Assembly: GCA_035632055.1 (NCBI GenBank)
Contig: DASQHO010000062.1
Span: 1 to 64,000, forward strand
DNA from: REEB95 sp035632055
GTDB lineage: Bacteria; Pseudomonadota; Alphaproteobacteria; ATCC43930; CGMCC-115725
DNA length: 64,000 bases
Direction of reading: 5' to 3'
A program made the position numbers and the translations under genes. Below the pieces are notes generated by a model. The model was given only the letters and a program-made list of their open reading frames with translations. It was not told the DNA's origin and made no database searches. Numbering within the stretch: the first letter of the stretch is position 1; every line of letters begins with the position of its first letter. Below, one piece after another: positions 44,161 to 51,467 of the stretch.

Positions 44161-44478
44161 ATGTTGTTCATTGTCTATGCCGAGGATAACGAGGCGATAT
44201 CGGCGGAAATCCGCCAGTCGAAAACGCCGGAGCATCTCGCCTATCTCGATCGCTACAAGGATGTGATCGTGCTGGCCGGCGCACTGCTGACCGACGATGC
44301 GGGAAAACGCGTCGGTAGCGTCTCGATCATCAACGTCAAGAACCGCGCCGCTGCCGAGGCCTTCGTCGCCGGCGAGCCATTCCGCAATGCGGGGCTCTAT
44401 CGCTCGATCAAGATCAGCCGCATGCGCAAGGGCCAGTGGAATCCGGCCGCGGCGCCCAAGACGGCAGAAGGCGATTAG
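44161..44478 (+). CDS. YciI family protein
   Basis: A 105-residue ferredoxin-like-fold protein of the YciI/YCII type, with the family start MLFIVYAEDNEAIS, the central His in TPEHLAYLDRYKDVI and LLTDDAGKRVGSV. The C-terminal EAFVAGEPFRNAGLYRSIKIS is the usual family end. The Asp-His pair is thought to act in small-molecule catalysis, but the reaction is undefined in most members. GGGGGAAAAG precedes the ATG at 44161. Its stop shares bases with the convergent 71-aa gene. Confidence 0.88.
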   Translation: MLFIVYAEDNEAISAEIRQSKTPEHLAYLDRYKDVIVLAGALLTDDAGKRVGSVSIINVKNRAAAEAFVAGEPFRNAGLYRSIKISRMRKGQWNPAAAPKTAEGD

Positions 44479-44690
44479 AGGGGCCGGAGGGTGACAGGCC
44501 GCCGAACTGGATCAGACTGCATGTCGAGCCGGCGGATCACCGCGGCGGCTTCGAGCCAGGCGCGTGATTGGCCGAAATCGCCGGTCGCGATGTAGCTTGC
44601 GGCGCGCTGGTCGGCGATGATCCCGGCGCTTCGTCCATACACTTTGATCGTCTCGCGCGCCAGGCGGTCAATCGTCGTTTCCCGTGCCAT
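44475..44690 (-). CDS. Small protein of unknown function (71 aa)
   Basis: Residues 1-71: helical N-terminus TIDRLARETIKVYGRSAG and a middle with ADQRAASYIATGDFGQSRAWLEAAAVIRRL. No signal or membrane segment. AGGAGG sits six bases ahead of the ATG at 44690, which makes it a likely gene and excludes a longer frame running to 44960 through the cold-shock gene. It is 26 bases downstream of the cold-shock gene and may be its operon partner. Confidence 0.6.
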   Translation of the reverse strand: MARETTIDRLARETIKVYGRSAGIIADQRAASYIATGDFGQSRAWLEAAAVIRRLDMQSDPVRRPVTLRPL

Positions 44691-44716
44691 GTCTGCCTCC
44701 TGCCCGCACGCGCCCG

Positions 44717-44920
44717 TCAGGGCGCCGGCCCGATGATCGTCATCGACCGCTCGCCCTGATCGAACGTGACCTCGAAGACAAGGCGCTGACCAACTGTAAG
44801 CGTCTTCATTCCCGCACGTTCGACCGTCGAAATATGGATAAAAACCGCCGGCCCGCCATCTTCGGGTGCGATGAACCCATACCGTTTCTTGGAATTGAAC
44901 GATGTCACCGTGCCGATCAT
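44717..44920 (-). CDS. Cold-shock domain protein (short, divergent CspA-like)
   Basis: A 67-residue single cold-shock domain: MIGTVTSFNSKKRYGFIAPED with the RNP1-like KRYGFI, and VFIHIS as RNP2 (aromatic to Ile changes from the standard VFVHFS). It should bind single-stranded nucleic acid. It is shorter and more divergent than typical CspA, with an extended C-terminal FDQGERSMTIIGPAP. The ATG at 44920 overlaps the stop of a 36-residue ORF (ATGA), so it is likely translated with that and the Sel1-like gene. Confidence 0.82.
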   Translation of the reverse strand: MIGTVTSFNSKKRYGFIAPEDGGPAVFIHISTVERAGMKTLTVGQRLVFEVTFDQGERSMTIIGPAP

Positions 44921-45027
44921 GCCGGCTTCCGATTGGAAATGCCCAGGTCGACCGTGGCAACGACCGTACACAGCGGCACCGCTGCCATCACACCGGCTGC
45001 TACACTTGGCAACTGCTCCGGCTTCAT
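44917..45027 (-). CDS. Candidate 36-residue hydrophobic microprotein
   Basis: A 36-codon frame: MKPEQLPSVAAGVMAAVPLC then a hydrophobic TVVATVDLG and a basic end (SNRKPA). Its ATG lies in the TGA of the upstream Sel1-like gene and its own TGA lies over the ATG of the cold-shock gene. ATGA overlaps at both ends are the arrangement used throughout this genome for real operon genes, and the middle of the frame is Val/Ala-rich and could insert into a membrane. It has no strong ribosome site, so coupling would be required. Chance is not excluded. Confidence 0.5.
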   Translation of the reverse strand: MKPEQLPSVAAGVMAAVPLCTVVATVDLGISNRKPA

Positions 45028-45482
45028 CGCGAAACCCGGAGCGGTGTGAACACCGCCGCTGGATTCGCCACGCGGCGCCGGCGCTCCCAGTCGCGCGCCC
45101 GGCGTTCCGCAGCCAGGATTTCCGTCGTCGTCAGCTGCGAGCGAACGCTGTCGTAGCCGTCCCGCGCGCGCTGGTGGTGAACGCCATTGAGGCCGTGCAT
45201 CGCGACGATGAACCACTGACAAGCGCGGCCGCAATTCCGGTCGGAGGCCACTCCGGCGGCATAGAGCTCAGCGAGCCGCATCTGCGCACGCGGCTGACCA
45301 TGCTCGGCTGCCCGCCGCAGCCATTTCATGGCCTCGGTACGATTGCTCGCGATGGGAATGCCGTTGTCGTCGGTCGGACCGACCGCGTTGCCGTGATCGT
45401 CGATCCGGTTGTCATACATGACTCCGAGATTGTATTCGGCGTCCGGATCGCCCTTGTTGGCGGCCGCGATCAGGCGCTTCAT
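45024..45482 (-). CDS. Sel1-like repeat (tetratricopeptide-type) protein
   Basis: A 152-residue protein with two Sel1-type units: MKRLIAAANKGDPDAEYNLGVMYDNR and EAMKWLRRAAEHGQPRAQMRLAELYAAG, then a partial third (ACQWFIVAMHGLNG). It probably makes protein-protein contacts. No signal peptide is visible, so it appears cytoplasmic. AGGAG precedes the ATG at 45482; a longer frame upstream has no support. It is the first gene of the Sel1 / microprotein / cold-shock run. Confidence 0.82.
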   Translation of the reverse strand: MKRLIAAANKGDPDAEYNLGVMYDNRIDDHGNAVGPTDDNGIPIASNRTEAMKWLRRAAEHGQPRAQMRLAELYAAGVASDRNCGRACQWFIVAMHGLNGVHHQRARDGYDSVRSQLTTTEILAAERRARDWERRRRVANPAAVFTPLRVSR

Positions 45483-45719
45483 CGGATACTCCTGGCAATT
45501 TCGGATCGCGGTGGGCCGGCCGTCGATTTGGCCGGCGGCGTGTGAAACCGACATTAGAACAAATGGGGCGCGAGCGCCCGCATTACAATCGATCGGGCAG
45601 ATATTTCGTAACCGGCCGTTCGTCAGCAAATCGATAAGCGGTTGTTATATTTGTCTAATATTTGGCGTTTGCGGCCACCCGGCCGCGCGCGACCCCGTCG
45701 CAGAGCTCGACATCACGGG

Positions 45720-46409
45720 CTACGCAGCCCGCCGCTCGGCAACCTTGCCGTCTTCGAGCGCGAGGATACGGTCCATGCGCCGCGCCAGCTCGAGATTGTG
45801 CGTCGCGATGAGCGCCGCGAGGCCAGTGCGCCGCACCAGATCAAGCAGCACCCCCACCACCTCGCCGGCGGTGTCATGGTCGAGATTGCCGGTCGGCTCG
45901 TCGCCGAGCAGCAGCTGCGGCCGGTTGGCGAGCGCGCGAACGATCGCGACTCGCTGCTGCTCACCGCCCGAAAGCCGCGCGGGCCGATGATCGGCGCGCG
46001 CCGTCAATCCCACCTGGCCGAGCAGTTCCATTGCCCGTGCCCGTGCGGCCCGTTTGCTCACGCCTGCGATCATCTGCGGCAGCATGACGTTTTCGGCAGC
46101 CGAGAACTCCGGCAGCAGCTGATGAAACTGATAGACGAAGCCGATCGTGGCGCGGCGGACGGTCGTGCGCTCCTCGTCGCCCATGGCGCCGCAATCTCGG
46201 CCGCCGAGCAACACGGCGCCGCCGTCGGGCTTCTCCAAAAGGCCGGCAAGATGAAGCAAGGTCGACTTGCCGGCGCCCGAGGGCCCGACGAGCGCCGCAG
46301 TTTCACCCGCCTTGACGGTGAAATTCACGCCACGTAGCACCGGCAGCTTGTTGCCGGCCTGGACGTAAGTGCGCACGACATCGCGCAGCGTCAGCGCGAA
46401 GTCACTCAT
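45720..46409 (-). CDS. lolD: Lipoprotein-releasing ABC transporter, ATP-binding protein
   Basis: A 229-residue ABC ATPase of the LolD/MacB-type group. Walker A GPSGAGKST, signature RLSGGEQQRVAIVRALA, Walker B LLGDEPTGNLD and H-loop ATHNLE. The segment DRPPRFSGGEQ-type is conserved here as DHRPARLSGGE. It works with LolC to release lipoproteins from the inner membrane to LolA. It overlaps the permease stop by eight bases. Confidence 0.93.
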   Translation of the reverse strand: MSDFALTLRDVVRTYVQAGNKLPVLRGVNFTVKAGETAALVGPSGAGKSTLLHLAGLLEKPDGGAVLLGGRDCGAMGDEERTTVRRATIGFVYQFHQLLPEFSAAENVMLPQMIAGVSKRAARARAMELLGQVGLTARADHRPARLSGGEQQRVAIVRALANRPQLLLGDEPTGNLDHDTAGEVVGVLLDLVRRTGLAALIATHNLELARRMDRILALEDGKVAERRAA

Positions 46410-47649
46410 ACCGCAGCGCCTCGACAGGATCGAGGCGCGCCGCCCGCCAAGCCGGATAGATGGTCGCGAGAAACGACAGCGCCAGTGCCATGGCGACGAC
46501 CGAGCCGACCTCGTACGGATCGAGGCGCGCCGGTATTTGCGTCAGGAAATAAATCTCGGGCGCGAACAGGTTGGTGCCGATGATGTCCTGGATGAACTGG
46601 CGGATGGCTTCGATATGCGCCGCGAACTCGACGCCGAGGACGAAGCCCAACGCTGTGCCGACAACGCCGATCGAAGCGCCCGACAGCATGAAGATACGCA
46701 GGATCATGCCGCGCGTCGCACCCATCGTGCGCAGCACCGCGATGTCACGGCCCTTGTCCTTGACCAGCATGATCATGCTGGAGATGACGTTGAAGGCGGC
46801 GACGACAATGATCAGCGTCAAAATCAGGAACATGACGTTGCGTTCGATCTCGACGGCGTTGAAGAACGATAGGTTGCTCTGCTGCCAATCGAAAATACGC
46901 ATGTGGCCGCCGAGCGCATTGCCCACCGCCTGGTCGTAGGCGCGTACGTCGTCGGGCTTGGCGACGAACACCGAGATTTCGGACACGGCGTTAGGCAGCT
47001 GGAAATAAGTCTGCGCCTGCGGCAACGGCATGAAGATGACGCCGCTGTCGAATTCGTACATGCCGACGTTGAAGGTGCCGGCGACGCGATAGGCCTTGAT
47101 CCGTGGCATGGTGCCGAATGCCGTCGGCGTGCCCTGCGGCGAGATCAGCGTCACGCTGTCGCCGGGCCTTACACCGAGTTTGAAAGCAAGCCGCTGGCCG
47201 ATGATGATGCCGCCGTCATTGAAGCCGGCGAGCGCGCCGGACGACAAGTTCTTGGCGATCAGATTTTGTGCTTCGATGGTTTGCGCGCTGACGCCGCGCA
47301 CCAGCACGCCCGAAGACTGATCGCGCGAGGTCGCCATCACCTGGCCTTCGATCTCCGGGTAGGCCGCGGTGACGCCGGGCACCGCCTTGATCTTGGCTGC
47401 GATCTGGTCGAAATCGTTGAGCGGCGCACCGGGCGTCGAATAGACCGTTATATGGCCGTTGAATCCCAAAATGCGGCCGAGCAGATCGGCGCGGAAGCCG
47501 TTCATCACGGCCATGACGATGATCAAGGTCGCGACGCCGAGCATAATGCCCAACAGCGAGAACACCGCGATCACCGATACGAAACCTTCCTGCCGCCGCG
47601 AACGCAGATAGCGAAAGGCGATCATCCGCTCGAATGCGCCGAGGATCAT
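46402..47649 (-). CDS. lolC: Lipoprotein-releasing ABC transporter, permease protein (LolC/LolE family)
   Basis: A 415-residue permease with four membrane segments and a large periplasmic domain between the first two. Start AFRYLRSRRQEGFVSVIAVF with the family LLGIMLGVATLIIVMAVMNG is distinctive. The C-terminal FtsX-like block reads VAAFNVISSMIMLVKDKGRD, and a final IYPAWRAARLDPVEALRYE matches the family end exactly. A single permease in place of separate LolC and LolE is usual in Alphaproteobacteria. The ATG at 47649 overlaps the proS stop by four bases. Confidence 0.95.
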   Translation of the reverse strand: MILGAFERMIAFRYLRSRRQEGFVSVIAVFSLLGIMLGVATLIIVMAVMNGFRADLLGRILGFNGHITVYSTPGAPLNDFDQIAAKIKAVPGVTAAYPEIEGQVMATSRDQSSGVLVRGVSAQTIEAQNLIAKNLSSGALAGFNDGGIIIGQRLAFKLGVRPGDSVTLISPQGTPTAFGTMPRIKAYRVAGTFNVGMYEFDSGVIFMPLPQAQTYFQLPNAVSEISVFVAKPDDVRAYDQAVGNALGGHMRIFDWQQSNLSFFNAVEIERNVMFLILTLIIVVAAFNVISSMIMLVKDKGRDIAVLRTMGATRGMILRIFMLSGASIGVVGTALGFVLGVEFAAHIEAIRQFIQDIIGTNLFAPEIYFLTQIPARLDPYEVGSVVAMALALSFLATIYPAWRAARLDPVEALRYE

Positions 47650-48956
47650 CGGAGGCCTACCAACCGCGCCACCGCTGCGTCGAGTGATAGCTCTTGCTTG
47701 ACGCCGGTCTTGCGCTCCTTCACCTCCACGACACCCTGCTTGAGGCCGCGCGGGCCGACGACCACCTGCCACGGCAGGCCGATCAGATCCATAGCCGCGA
47801 ACTTGGCGCCGGGCGACTCCTCGCGCTCGTCGTACAGCGTGTCGATTCCCGATTTCGTCAGCCGCTCATAGAGCTGATCGCCGGCTTCGGCGCATTCTTT
47901 GTCGCTCGGCCGCAGATTGACCAAGCCGACACGAAACGGCGCGACGCTCTCCGGCCAAATGATGCCGACTTCATCGTGGGACGCCTCGATGATCGCGCCG
48001 ACGAGGCGCGACACACCGATGCCGTAGGAGCCCATCTCGACTGCGACGGTGTCGCCCTTCGGACCGGCGACGGTCGCCTTCATCGGCGCCGAGTATTTGG
48101 TGCCGAAGTAGAAAAGCTGGCCGACTTCGATGCCGCGCGCTTCGCGCCGCCGTTCTTCGGGCACGCGCGCGAACGCCGCCGGATCGTGCTTCTCGTCGGT
48201 GGCGGCGTACCATTTCAGCAACTCATCCTGCACGGTCGGGCTCGCCGGATCGAGCTTGTCTTCGTCGAGCTGTTCGATCTCGCTGTCGAAGTAGAGCTGG
48301 CTTTCGCCGGTGTCGGCCTGGACGTGGAACTCGTGCGATAGGTCGCCACCGATCGGCCCCGTCGCTGCGCGCACCGGGATTGGCGTCAGGCCCATGCGCT
48401 TGAACGTCTTCATGTAAGCCTTGAACATGCGGAAGTACGAAACCAGCGAGGCCGCCTTGTCGATGTCGAAGGAATAATTGTCCTTCATCAGGAATTCGCG
48501 GCCGCGCATGACACCGAAGCGTGGCCGCACCTCGTCGCGGAATTTCCATTGGATGTGATAGAGGTTTTTGGGCAAGTCGCGGTAGCTCCGCACCGCCTGG
48601 CGGAAGATTTCGGTGATCAACTCCTCGTTCGTCGGACCGTAGAGCATTTCGCGCTCGTGCCTGTCCTTGAGGCGCAGCATCTCCTCGCCGTAGTCCTCAT
48701 AACGGCCGCTCTCGCGCCAGAGTTCCGCCGGCTGCAGCGTCGGCATAAGGAGTTCCTGCGCGCCTGCGGCGTCCTGCTCCTCGCGCACGATCTGCTCGAC
48801 CTTCTGCAGCACGCGGAAACCCAGCGGCAGCCACGTATAGATGCCGGCCGCGGTCTGGCGGATCATGCCGGCGCGCAGCATCAAACGGTGCGACGCGATC
48901 TGCGCCTCGCTCGGCGTCTCCTTGAGCAGCGGCAGGAAATACTGGGACAGGCGCAT
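47646..48956 (-). CDS. proS: Prolyl-tRNA synthetase (short, class II, alphaproteobacterial type)
   Basis: A 436-residue enzyme, the compact form without the editing domain seen in Alphaproteobacteria and mitochondria. Motif 1 region: RLMLRAGMIRQTAAGIYTWLPLG. Motif 2: KFRDEVRPRFGVMRGREFLMK. Motif 3: GSYGIGVSRLVGAI. The C-terminal anticodon-binding domain begins near residue 345. The ATG at 48956 (MRLSQYFLPLL) is the family start; an in-frame extension to 49070 is not. It is first in the proS-lolC-lolD operon and divergent from the NCS2 permease. Confidence 0.96.
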   Translation of the reverse strand: MRLSQYFLPLLKETPSEAQIASHRLMLRAGMIRQTAAGIYTWLPLGFRVLQKVEQIVREEQDAAGAQELLMPTLQPAELWRESGRYEDYGEEMLRLKDRHEREMLYGPTNEELITEIFRQAVRSYRDLPKNLYHIQWKFRDEVRPRFGVMRGREFLMKDNYSFDIDKAASLVSYFRMFKAYMKTFKRMGLTPIPVRAATGPIGGDLSHEFHVQADTGESQLYFDSEIEQLDEDKLDPASPTVQDELLKWYAATDEKHDPAAFARVPEERRREARGIEVGQLFYFGTKYSAPMKATVAGPKGDTVAVEMGSYGIGVSRLVGAIIEASHDEVGIIWPESVAPFRVGLVNLRPSDKECAEAGDQLYERLTKSGIDTLYDEREESPGAKFAAMDLIGLPWQVVVGPRGLKQGVVEVKERKTGVKQELSLDAAVARLVGLR

Positions 48957-49068
48957 CGCGAGTCGGACCTTTCGGAGAGCGGAAATGGCGCCGCACTCTA
49001 GCCGAAGCCCGCGCAATAGGCCAAGATGGCGCGGACTTCGGGTGACCAGCGCGGCGACGGGGGAAGCC

Positions 49069-50358
49069 ATGCTCGAGACCTATTTCCAGCTCAAGTCGAA
49101 TGGCACGAATGTGCGCACCGAGGTGGTGGCGGGCCTCACCACCTTCCTCACCATGGCGTACATCGTCTTCGTCAATCCGATGATCTTGGGCGACGCCGGC
49201 ATGGACAAAGGCGCGGTGTTCGTCGCGACGTGCGTGGCCTCCGCCATCGGCACGCTGGTGATGGGTCTTTACGCCAACTATCCGCTCGCGTTGGCGCCGG
49301 GCATGGGCCTCAACGCCTATTTCACCTACAGCGTCGTCAAGGGCCTGCACTATCCGTGGGAGGTGGCGCTCGGCGCAGTGTTCATCTCCGGCGTGCTGTT
49401 CATGGTGCTGAGCGTGACGCGCGTGCGGGAATGGATCGTCGACGCCATTCCACAATCGCAGAAGATGGCGATATCGGCCGGCGTCGGCTTGTTCCTCGGC
49501 ATCATCGCACTCAAGAACGCCGGTATCGTCGTCGCCTCGCCCGACACCTTCGTGACGCTGGGCAATCTCAAGGCGCCGCCGACGCTGCTGGCGATCGGCG
49601 GATTCCTCCTCATGGTTGCGCTTGATGCGCGCAAGGTGCCCGGCGCGATCATTATCGCCATCCTGATCACCACAATCGCCGGTGTCCTGTTCGGTGTCTC
49701 GCCGTTCCTCGGCGTTGCCTCGCTGCCGCCGTCGGTCGCGCCGACCTTCCTCAAGCTCGACATCGGCGGCGCGCTCGACGCCGGCGTTCTGGTGATCGTC
49801 TTCGCATTCTTCTTCGTCGACCTGTTCGACAATACCGGCACGCTGGTCGGCGTCGCGCATCGTGCCGGCTTGATCCGCAAGGACGGCCACATTCCGCGGC
49901 TGCTGCGCGTCTTCGTGGCGGATTCGACGGCGACGCTGGTCGGCTCGCTTCTCGGCACCTCGACCGTCACCAGCTACATCGAAAGTGCCGCGGGCGTGCG
50001 CGCCGGCGGCCGCACGGGCCTGGTCGGCGTTGTCGTAGCCATCCTGTTTCTGTTGACGCTGTTCTTCGCGCCGTTGGCCGAAACAGTTCCCGCCTATGCG
50101 ACGGCACCGGCGCTGCTTTACGTCGCATGCCTGATGGCGCGCGGCCTTGCGGAAGTGAATTGGGACGATCTCACCGAGTACGCGCCCGCGGTGGTCACGG
50201 CGATCGCCATGCCACTCACCTTCTCGATCGCCAACGGCATCGCTTTTGGTTTCATCCTCTACGCCGCGATCAAGCTGCTCGCGGGCCGCACCAACGAAGC
50301 GAGCCCGGCGGTGATCGTGCTCGGCCTGCTGTTCCTCATCCGCTTCGTCGAGCTTTGA
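49069..50358 (+). CDS. NCS2 family purine permease (AzgA-like)
   Basis: A 429-residue membrane protein with about 12 to 14 hydrophobic segments. FLTMAYIVFVNPMILGDAGM, GMGLNAYFTYSVVKG and FFFVDLFDNTGTLVGVAHRAG are the hallmarks of the AzgA/GhxP group, which imports hypoxanthine, guanine or adenine with protons. GGGGGAAGCC precedes the ATG at 49069. No purine-degradation genes are next to it. The convergent downstream region contains a candidate RNA with terminator. Confidence 0.92.
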   Translation: MLETYFQLKSNGTNVRTEVVAGLTTFLTMAYIVFVNPMILGDAGMDKGAVFVATCVASAIGTLVMGLYANYPLALAPGMGLNAYFTYSVVKGLHYPWEVALGAVFISGVLFMVLSVTRVREWIVDAIPQSQKMAISAGVGLFLGIIALKNAGIVVASPDTFVTLGNLKAPPTLLAIGGFLLMVALDARKVPGAIIIAILITTIAGVLFGVSPFLGVASLPPSVAPTFLKLDIGGALDAGVLVIVFAFFFVDLFDNTGTLVGVAHRAGLIRKDGHIPRLLRVFVADSTATLVGSLLGTSTVTSYIESAAGVRAGGRTGLVGVVVAILFLLTLFFAPLAETVPAYATAPALLYVACLMARGLAEVNWDDLTEYAPAVVTAIAMPLTFSIANGIAFGFILYAAIKLLAGRTNEASPAVIVLGLLFLIRFVEL

Positions 50359-50490
50359 CCCGCCACTGTCTCATAAATGATCAGTTGGTCATTAGAGCGG
50401 TTCCAGAAAATTTCATTTGCGGTGACGTGCAGAATCCGCAAACATCCATCCCGCCATAAGCGGCGCACGCAAGAATGCGTCCGGGCCCAA

Positions 50491-50606
50491 GTTTAGGGAG
50501 GAAGTGTCGTCGTAAGACGGTGGGGGCGTCCCCTAAACCGACAAGCCGCTCCGAAAAAGGCGGCAAAGTCTTCTGGCAAGGCCATCTGGTCTTGCCAAAT
50601 TTTTTA
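50491..50606 (+). ncRNA. Candidate structured small RNA with three hairpins
   Basis: A stretch of about 116 bases between convergent genes. Hairpin 1: GTTTAGGG (50491-50498) pairs with CCCTAAAC (50531-50538), enclosing an inner CGTC-GTAA-GACG (50508-50519) with a GNRA-type tetraloop. Hairpin 2: GCCGC (50545-50549) with GCGGC (50560-50564). Hairpin 3: a terminator ending in a T run (50574-50606). The order and the intrinsic terminator fit a small trans-acting RNA. No promoter is obvious, and no homology to a named family was recognised. Confidence 0.45.
50574..50606 (+). terminator. Rho-independent terminator
   Basis: TGGCAAG (50574-50580) and CTTGCCA (50591-50597) flank a 10-nt loop, followed by AAT6 (T at 50600-50605). 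It is 216 bases past the NCS2 permease stop and ends the candidate RNA. Confidence 0.8.
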
Positions 50607-50627
50607 TCCACAGGCTCAAACTAAAAA

Positions 50628-51179
50628 TTATTTCAGGTTGCGGGTGACGTGCCATGCGGGCTTGAGACGCAGCACGCGCGCATACGCCGGACAGGTCGCG
50701 ACGTGCGCGCCCGGCAGGTAGCCCAGGCTCATCAGGAATTCGCCCACGATCTCGCCGCCGGTAAAGCGGAACGTCTCCTTGAACAGCCTGACCCACGCCG
50801 CCTTGGACCGCGGATGGTGTGTGTCGAGCCAATGTGCGAAAGAGCCGTGACTGGCGCGGATCGCCTTCAGCCGACGCGCATTTTCGATCACTGCCTCGAT
50901 CTTGAGCCGGTTGCGGATGATGCTGGCGTCGTTGAGCAGCCGGCGGATATCGCGCGCGCCGAAACGCGCGACCTTGTCGATGTCGTAATTGGCAAAGGCC
51001 CGGGCAAAGGCCGCGCGTTTCTTCAACACCGTGAGCCACGACAGGCCGGCCTGGTTGATCTCGAGGGCTAGGCGCTCGAACAGAATAGCGTCGTCGCGCG
51101 CCGGAACACCGTATTCGCCATCGTGATAAGGACCGTGGAACTCGTGGCCCGGCGCCTCGCGGCAATATTTGGCGCTCAT
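50628..51179 (-). CDS. tag: DNA-3-methyladenine glycosylase I
   Basis: A 183-residue Tag-family glycosylase removing 3-methyladenine from DNA. YHDGEYGVPARDDAILFERLAL and NQAGLSWLTVLKKR are diagnostic, as are the paired GDIVGEF-type segment (GGEIVGEFLMSLGYL). Zinc ligands are Cys in the first six residues, His in YHDGE and the His/Cys of HVATCPAY. The ATG at 51179 overlaps the DUF1467 gene stop. With the AlkA-like gene at 4.2 kb the organism has two systems for alkylation repair. Confidence 0.93.
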   Translation of the reverse strand: MSAKYCREAPGHEFHGPYHDGEYGVPARDDAILFERLALEINQAGLSWLTVLKKRAAFARAFANYDIDKVARFGARDIRRLLNDASIIRNRLKIEAVIENARRLKAIRASHGSFAHWLDTHHPRSKAAWVRLFKETFRFTGGEIVGEFLMSLGYLPGAHVATCPAYARVLRLKPAWHVTRNLK

Positions 51180-51421
51180 CCGTAGGTCTCGGTACGGATG
51201 CGCGCCAGCTCCCACAGCAGGCCGAAGCGGATGACGTACCACAACCCCAAGGCGATAAAGCTGGTGATGATCGCCTTCGCCAGCAGATGCGGATGCGCCG
51301 GCGCACCGGCGTCGTGGCCTTGGTCGCTTTCGTTCGCTGGCTTCACGCCCCACGGCAGCACGGCGAACAGGGTAATCCACCAGACAAGGATGTAGAGCGC
51401 GATATTGAAGAACCAGTTCAT
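51176..51421 (-). CDS. DUF1467 family membrane protein
   Basis: 81 residues with two membrane segments (ALYILVWWITLFAVLPWGV near the start and TSFIALGLWYVIRFGLLW near the end). The start MNWFFNIALYILVWW and WGVKP match DUF1467, an uncharacterised family restricted mostly to Alphaproteobacteria and commonly in this neighbourhood with mce and proS. It is 46 bases downstream of the mmsA stop and overlaps tag by four bases. Confidence 0.85.
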   Translation of the reverse strand: MNWFFNIALYILVWWITLFAVLPWGVKPANESDQGHDAGAPAHPHLLAKAIITSFIALGLWYVIRFGLLWELARIRTETYG

Positions 51422-51467
51422 GACCGAAACCCAGCGCGAATCTTCGTTGCGTCGATGACTTCCCTTC

